Positions 60,300 to 64,000 of a stretch of 64,000 bases of DNA are shown piece by piece. This DNA comes from Mucilaginibacter pineti (lineage in GTDB: Bacteria; Bacteroidota; Bacteroidia; Sphingobacteriales; Sphingobacteriaceae), in contig NZ_FNAI01000012.1 of NCBI RefSeq assembly GCF_900101875.1, forward strand, positions 151,186 to 215,185, read 5' to 3'. The notes below the pieces were generated by a model that was given only the letters and a program-made list of their open reading frames with translations, was not told where the DNA came from and made no database searches. The position numbers and the translations under genes were made by a program. Position 1 is the first letter of the stretch; each line of letters opens with the position of its first letter.

Positions 60300-61730
60300 A
60301 TGACTGAAGAAAAAGACCCCATCACACCAAGTCCTTCAAGGCGTGATTTTATTAAAACCAGCTCTATAGCTGCTGCAAGTTTCATGATCGTTCCGCGCTT
60401 TGTATTGGGCGGTAAAGGTTTTATTGCACCCAGCGATCGCCTTGTTATTGCAGGTGTAGGTGCCGGCGGTAAAGGTGAAAGCGATATAGCTAACTTTTAT
60501 AAAAGCGGTAAAGCCGAGATTGGTTTCTTATGTGATGTGGACGACAGAAGAGCTGCAAAATCACGCGCTTCGTTCCCTAAAGCAAAGTATTATAAAGACT
60601 GGCGCGAGATGTACGATAAGGAGCACAAGAACTTTGATGCTGTATCAATCTCAACCCCAGATCATAACCACGCTATTATTACCTACCATGCCATGCAGTT
60701 GGGCAAACACGTTTACGTGCAAAAACCAATGACGCATGATATATGGGAAGCCCGTTTATTAACCGAGGCTGCCAAAAAATATAAAGTGGTTACACAAATG
60801 GGTAATCAGGGATCATCAAATGATGGTACCCGCCTGATGTCTGAATGGTATGATGCCAACTTAATTGGCGATGTGCATACCGTTTACTGCTGGACAAACC
60901 GCCCAGTATGGCCGCAAGGTATCAAATGGCCTGCGCCGCAGCCAAACATCCCGCAAGAGTTGGATTGGAACCTTTGGTTGGGTACAGCACCTAAAAAAGA
61001 TTACGTAGATAAATTAGTGCCGTTTAACTGGCGCGGATGGTGGGATTACGGAACCGGCGCCCTTGGCGATATGGGTTGCCACCTTGTTGAGGCACCTTTC
61101 CGTGTGTTGGGTATTCAATATGCCAAAGATGTACAGGCCAGCGTTGGTAGTGTTTATGTTGATGAATTTAAAGAAGGTCACTTCCCTGAAAGCTGCCCTC
61201 CATCAAGCCACATTACCTTAACGTTCCCTAAAACTAATAAAACTAAAGGTGATGTTACCCTGCACTGGATGGATGGCGGTATACAGCCAGAAAGACCAGA
61301 AGAATTGTTACCAAGCGAACAATTTGGCGGCGAAGAAGGCAACGGAACTCTTTTCATTGGTACAAAAGGAAAAATGTACGCCAGTACTTACTCTGATGCG
61401 CCAACGTTGTTACCAACAGCACGCACCAAGGATGCCAAGGCTCCGCAAAAATGGGCACGTGTACCTGGTGGTGCCAATGGTCATTACGCGCAATGGGTTG
61501 AAGGTTGTTTGGCTGGTTATGGTAAAACAGAATTAAGCTCGTCGTTTGATAAAGCTGGTCCGCTTACCGAGGCATTATTGATGGCTAACCTTGCGGTTCG
61601 TGGTCATGAGCTGGAAGGTGGCCGTATAAAATTAGTATGGGATAACACAGCTATGAAAGTAACCAACTTTGATGCCGTTAACCAATACATTAAACGCCAA
61701 TACCGCGAAGGTTTTGAACTTAAAGCGTAA
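60300..61730 (+). CDS. Tat-exported Gfo/Idh/MocA-family oxidoreductase
   Basis: 476 residues. The Tat signal PSRRDFIKTSSIAAASFMIVP is followed by the Rossmann domain (RLVIAGVGAGGKGESDIANFYKSGKAEIGFLCDVDD). YVQKPMTHDIWEARLL contains the Lys of the usual E-K-P, here Q-K-P. The C-terminal half (DMGCHLVEAPFRVL, DNTAMKVTNFDAVNQYIKRQYREGF) is the DUF1080-adjacent long form common in Bacteroidota secreted oxidoreductases. The NAD cofactor is expected to bind before export. It lies 37 bases after the GMC gene. Confidence 0.92.
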   Translation: MTEEKDPITPSPSRRDFIKTSSIAAASFMIVPRFVLGGKGFIAPSDRLVIAGVGAGGKGESDIANFYKSGKAEIGFLCDVDDRRAAKSRASFPKAKYYKDWREMYDKEHKNFDAVSISTPDHNHAIITYHAMQLGKHVYVQKPMTHDIWEARLLTEAAKKYKVVTQMGNQGSSNDGTRLMSEWYDANLIGDVHTVYCWTNRPVWPQGIKWPAPQPNIPQELDWNLWLGTAPKKDYVDKLVPFNWRGWWDYGTGALGDMGCHLVEAPFRVLGIQYAKDVQASVGSVYVDEFKEGHFPESCPPSSHITLTFPKTNKTKGDVTLHWMDGGIQPERPEELLPSEQFGGEEGNGTLFIGTKGKMYASTYSDAPTLLPTARTKDAKAPQKWARVPGGANGHYAQWVEGCLAGYGKTELSSSFDKAGPLTEALLMANLAVRGHELEGGRIKLVWDNTAMKVTNFDAVNQYIKRQYREGFELKA

Positions 61731-61734
61731 GTTT

Positions 61735-61863
61735 AATTATTGAATTACTGATCTGTTGAATTATTGATTTTTGAGTAACGAATAATACCGCAAACCAAAT
61801 TGATAATTCAACAGATTGGCTATTTATATTCAATAATTCAATAATTCAGTAATTCAACAATTG
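61735..61863. repeat. Word-type palindrome of ATTGAATTACTG/CAGTAATTCAAT units
   Basis: The left half (61735-61767) strings together attgaattactgatctgttgaattattga. Parts of its complement return at 61801-61815 (tgataattcaacaga) and 61831-61863 (caataattcaataattcagtaattc...). It fills the spacer between two genes of one operon, so it must be transcribed. The word differs from that at 62448. Confidence 0.7.
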
Positions 61864-61867
61864 AAAT

Positions 61868-62434
61868 ATGAACAGAAGAGATGCAATTAGCAGGGTAGGT
61901 TTAATACTTGGCGGAACCGTAATAGGGGCCGAGTTTTTTATTTCGGGCTGTAAACCGGCGGCAAAAAAAGTTAACGATCTTTTTAATGAAAACGATGTTG
62001 CTTTTTTGAATGAGGTTGGTGAAACCATCCTCCCGGCTACCACAACTCCGGGTGCTAAGGCTGCCAATATTGGCAACTTTATGGTTGTTATGGTTCAGGA
62101 TTGTTATACACCCGATGATCAAAAGGTATTTGTGAAAGGCATGGCTGATGTAGACAGCGCAAGCGGTAAAAAGTTTGGTAAAAAGTTTATGGAAACAACG
62201 CCGCAACAACGTACCCAATTACTTACCGATTTGGATAAGGAACAAAAAGCCTACGCCAAAACCAAAAAGCCCGAAGAGCCCAATCATTATTTCCGGATGA
62301 TGAAGGAATTAACCTTGCTTGGCTTCTTTACTTCACAACCCGGTGCTACACAAGCTTTACGCTATATTGAAACACCCGGAAAATACGATGGTAATTTGCC
62401 CTACAAAAAAGGCGATAAAGCCTGGGCAACTTGA
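61868..62434 (+). CDS. Gluconate 2-dehydrogenase subunit 3 family protein with Tat-type lipoprotein signal
   Basis: 188 residues. MNRRDAISRVGLILGGTVIG has a twin-arginine and, at Cys 29 (FFISGC), a possible lipobox. The rest is PF13618: FNENDVAFLNEVGETILPATTTPGAKAANIGNFMVVMVQDCYTPDDQKVF, then an Ala/Lys-rich helix and TLLGFFTSQPGATQALRYIETPGKYDGNLPY. In known sugar dehydrogenases this subunit carries the FAD subunit across the membrane (hitch-hiker) and completes the complex. It fits the signal-less GMC protein two genes upstream. Confidence 0.88.
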   Translation: MNRRDAISRVGLILGGTVIGAEFFISGCKPAAKKVNDLFNENDVAFLNEVGETILPATTTPGAKAANIGNFMVVMVQDCYTPDDQKVFVKGMADVDSASGKKFGKKFMETTPQQRTQLLTDLDKEQKAYAKTKKPEEPNHYFRMMKELTLLGFFTSQPGATQALRYIETPGKYDGNLPYKKGDKAWAT

Positions 62435-62447
62435 TAAATTAGTTTTT

Positions 62448-62505
62448 AGTTGATTAGGTGAGTGGAGAATGGTTATAAACTAATGAAACCACTCACTAAT
62501 CAACT
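62448..62505. repeat. Word-type palindrome AGTTGATTAGGTGAGTGG
   Basis: Arms at 62448-62465 and 62489-62505 pair at 17 of 18 positions (one bulge), with a 23-base loop. It lies between co-directional genes of the sugar cluster. Immediately after, the text repeats aatcaaccactcac, a second copy of the right arm. Confidence 0.8.
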
Positions 62506-62525
62506 TAATCAACCACTCACTACAA

Positions 62526-63677
62526 ATGAAATTAAGATTAGGAATGATCGGCGGCGGTCAGGGTGCATTTATTGGTGCCGTACACCGTATAGCTGCCCGC
62601 ATCGACGACGAATATGAATTGGTTTGCGGTGCTTTTAGCAGCAATCCCGAAAAATCGCAGGCAAGCGGCTTGTTGCTGGGTTTACCCGCCAACCGTATCT
62701 ACAACTCCTACACCGAGCTTATTGAAAAGGAAAAACAAATCCCTGAAAATGAGCGTGTGCAGGTTATTAGCATTGTAACTCCCAACCATGTGCACTTCGA
62801 TCCGGCCAAAGCGGCTTTGGAGAATGGTTTTCACGTGGTTTTAGATAAACCCATGACCTTTTCGCTGGCCGAAGCAAAGGAGCTTGATAAAGTAGTAAAG
62901 GCAAGCGGTAAGCTGTTTTGTCTTACCCACACCTACACCGGCTACCCTATGATCAAGGAAGCTAAGCAATTAATAAAGGCAGGCAAACTGGGCACCATCC
63001 GTAAAATTTATGTAGAATATCCACAAGGGTGGCTCAGCAGCTTTTTGGAGGGTGACGATAATAAACAGGCATCATGGCGTACCGATCCGGGTAAAAGCGG
63101 AATTGCAGGCGCTATGGGCGATATTGGTACACACGCGTTTAACCTTGCCGAGTATGTATCGGGATTAGAGGTAACGCAGATCTGCGCCGATATTAATATA
63201 GTAGTAGCAGGCAGAAAACTGGATGACGACGGCGCGGCCCTGCTTAAATTTAACAATGGCGCAAGCGGCGTACTAACTGCAACACAAATAGCTGCTGGCG
63301 AAGAAAATAATGTAAAAATTCGTGTTTATGGCGAAAAGGGCGGTTTGGAATGGCACCAGGCCGATGCCAATTCACTGACACTTATGTATACTGATAAACC
63401 AACGGAAATATGGCGTACAGGCGGCGGCTATGTAAGTTCTTTTGCATCGCATAACACACGTACACCTGCCGGGCATCCCGAAGGATACCTGGAAGCTTTT
63501 GCCAACCTGTACCGCAACTTCGCGTTAACGGTTAAGGCTGGTTTGGAAGGTAAAATAGCTACGCCCGAAGAACAGGATTATCCAAGTATTAAAGAAGGCA
63601 TCCGTGGTATGGCATTTATTGAAAATGTAATAGCCTCGGGCAAATCAGATAAAAAGTGGACTGAATTTACAATCTAA
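62526..63677 (+). CDS. Gfo/Idh/MocA-family oxidoreductase, cytoplasmic
   Basis: 383 residues without a signal peptide. The Rossmann motif is LRLGMIGGGQGAFIGAVHRIAA. VLDKPMTFSLAEAKELD holds the D-K-P Lys. GDIGTHAFNLAEYVSGLEV is the C-terminal substrate domain. It could process the keto-sugar produced by the periplasmic enzymes once it is imported. It is separated by 91 bases (with a hairpin) from the subunit-3 gene and by only 6 bases from the next isomerase. Confidence 0.93.
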   Translation: MKLRLGMIGGGQGAFIGAVHRIAARIDDEYELVCGAFSSNPEKSQASGLLLGLPANRIYNSYTELIEKEKQIPENERVQVISIVTPNHVHFDPAKAALENGFHVVLDKPMTFSLAEAKELDKVVKASGKLFCLTHTYTGYPMIKEAKQLIKAGKLGTIRKIYVEYPQGWLSSFLEGDDNKQASWRTDPGKSGIAGAMGDIGTHAFNLAEYVSGLEVTQICADINIVVAGRKLDDDGAALLKFNNGASGVLTATQIAAGEENNVKIRVYGEKGGLEWHQADANSLTLMYTDKPTEIWRTGGGYVSSFASHNTRTPAGHPEGYLEAFANLYRNFALTVKAGLEGKIATPEEQDYPSIKEGIRGMAFIENVIASGKSDKKWTEFTI

Positions 63678-63683
63678 TATAAT

Positions 63684-64000
63684 ATGACAACCATTAAAGG
63701 ACCGGCAATATTTTTAGCCCAATTCATAGGCGATACAGCCCCGTTTAATAGTCTGGAATCCATTTGTAAATGGGCAGCAGGTTTGGGCTACAAAGGCGTT
63801 CAGCTACCAACGCTTGATGCCCGTTTCATCGACTTACAGAAAGCAGCCGAAAGCAAAACTTACGCCGACGAAATAAAAGGTATTGTAAATGCCGCAGGAC
63901 TGGAGATTACCGAACTTTCAACCCATTTGCAGGGTCAGCTGGTTGCGGTAAACCCGGTTTACGATCAGCTGTTTGATGGCTTTGCACCCGAAGCTTATCG
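63684..64000 (+). CDS. Sugar phosphate isomerase/epimerase (TIM barrel), cut by window edge
   Basis: Only the first 105 codons are present. MTTIKGPAIFLAQFIGDTAPFNSLESICKWAAGLGYKGVQLPTLDARFIDL is the start of an AP_endonuc_2-fold isomerase, and ITELSTHLQGQLVAVNP continues it. Unlike the 57210 protein it has no Tat signal, so it is cytoplasmic. It directly follows the Gfo/Idh gene, a common pairing for inositol or 3-keto-sugar breakdown. Confidence 0.85.
   Translation, partial: MTTIKGPAIFLAQFIGDTAPFNSLESICKWAAGLGYKGVQLPTLDARFIDLQKAAESKTYADEIKGIVNAAGLEITELSTHLQGQLVAVNPVYDQLFDGFAPEAY

Overview
The window reads as a chromosomal segment of a Bacteroidota bacterium, most likely a Sphingobacteriaceae member close to Mucilaginibacter or Pedobacter. 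Reasons: a SusC/SusD pair, DUF4290 and GIN-domain (DUF2807) proteins, BlaI/M56 pairs, a Bacteroidota-type AMP nucleosidase, TAnnTTTG promoter boxes with no Shine-Dalgarno sites, and many SPII lipoproteins. I found no rRNA or tRNA gene, CRISPR array, integrase or transposase. The genus is inference.

Layout. 1-5443: a SusD/SusC nutrient-uptake pair (SusD cut by the window edge) diverging from a secreted CBM48-type esterase, with a perfect 24-bp palindrome between them. 5595-9644: recQ, then a BlaI-like repressor and M56 sensor behind three 20-bp-spaced operator-like repeats. 9872-13995: three GIN-domain surface proteins, two of them behind near-identical ECF-type promoters. 14033-19929: dihaem cytochrome c, tig-clpP-clpX (clpP flanked by two copies of one palindromic repeat) and AMP nucleosidase. 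20236-26115: a 1959-residue alpha-2-macroglobulin-like protein with a SusC-type plug module embedded in it. 26286-36693: cystathionine beta-synthase, a GT39-like membrane glycosyltransferase, murA (active-site Cys replaced by Asp), a chagasin-like lipoprotein, DUF4290, dipeptide epimerase, GNAT and M20 dipeptidase. 37138-38386: two DHFR-like reductases.

38577-40417 is the most unusual part. It holds five tandem minus-strand genes for small exported proteins. Four are 47-56 residues long and end exactly in a (K/R)xDL(G/A)xAD-stop tail. The fifth is a 332-residue protein made of 21 identical copies of the 14-residue unit AKGGPKRDLGNADF, which carries the same motif. It looks like a precursor family plus a polyprotein version, laid out like a multi-copy pro-peptide. 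A divergent TPR sensor with a histidine-kinase dimerisation helix but no ATPase domain lies next to it. None of the five small genes' functions is known to me.

42609-57039 carries an XRE regulator, a PcrA/UvrD helicase, a second M56/BlaI pair with a canonical TACA-N2-TGTA operator, an M1 aminopeptidase, a DUF255 protein, a SlyD-like isomerase, a thioesterase and a fatty-acid desaturase. 57210-64000 is a Tat-linked sugar-oxidation cluster: two TIM-barrel isomerases, a GMC oxidoreductase, two Gfo/Idh/MocA proteins and a gluconate-dehydrogenase subunit-3 protein. It is probably for periplasmic 3-keto-sugar metabolism.

Many spacers also carry palindromes built from short repeated words, each spacer with its own word.
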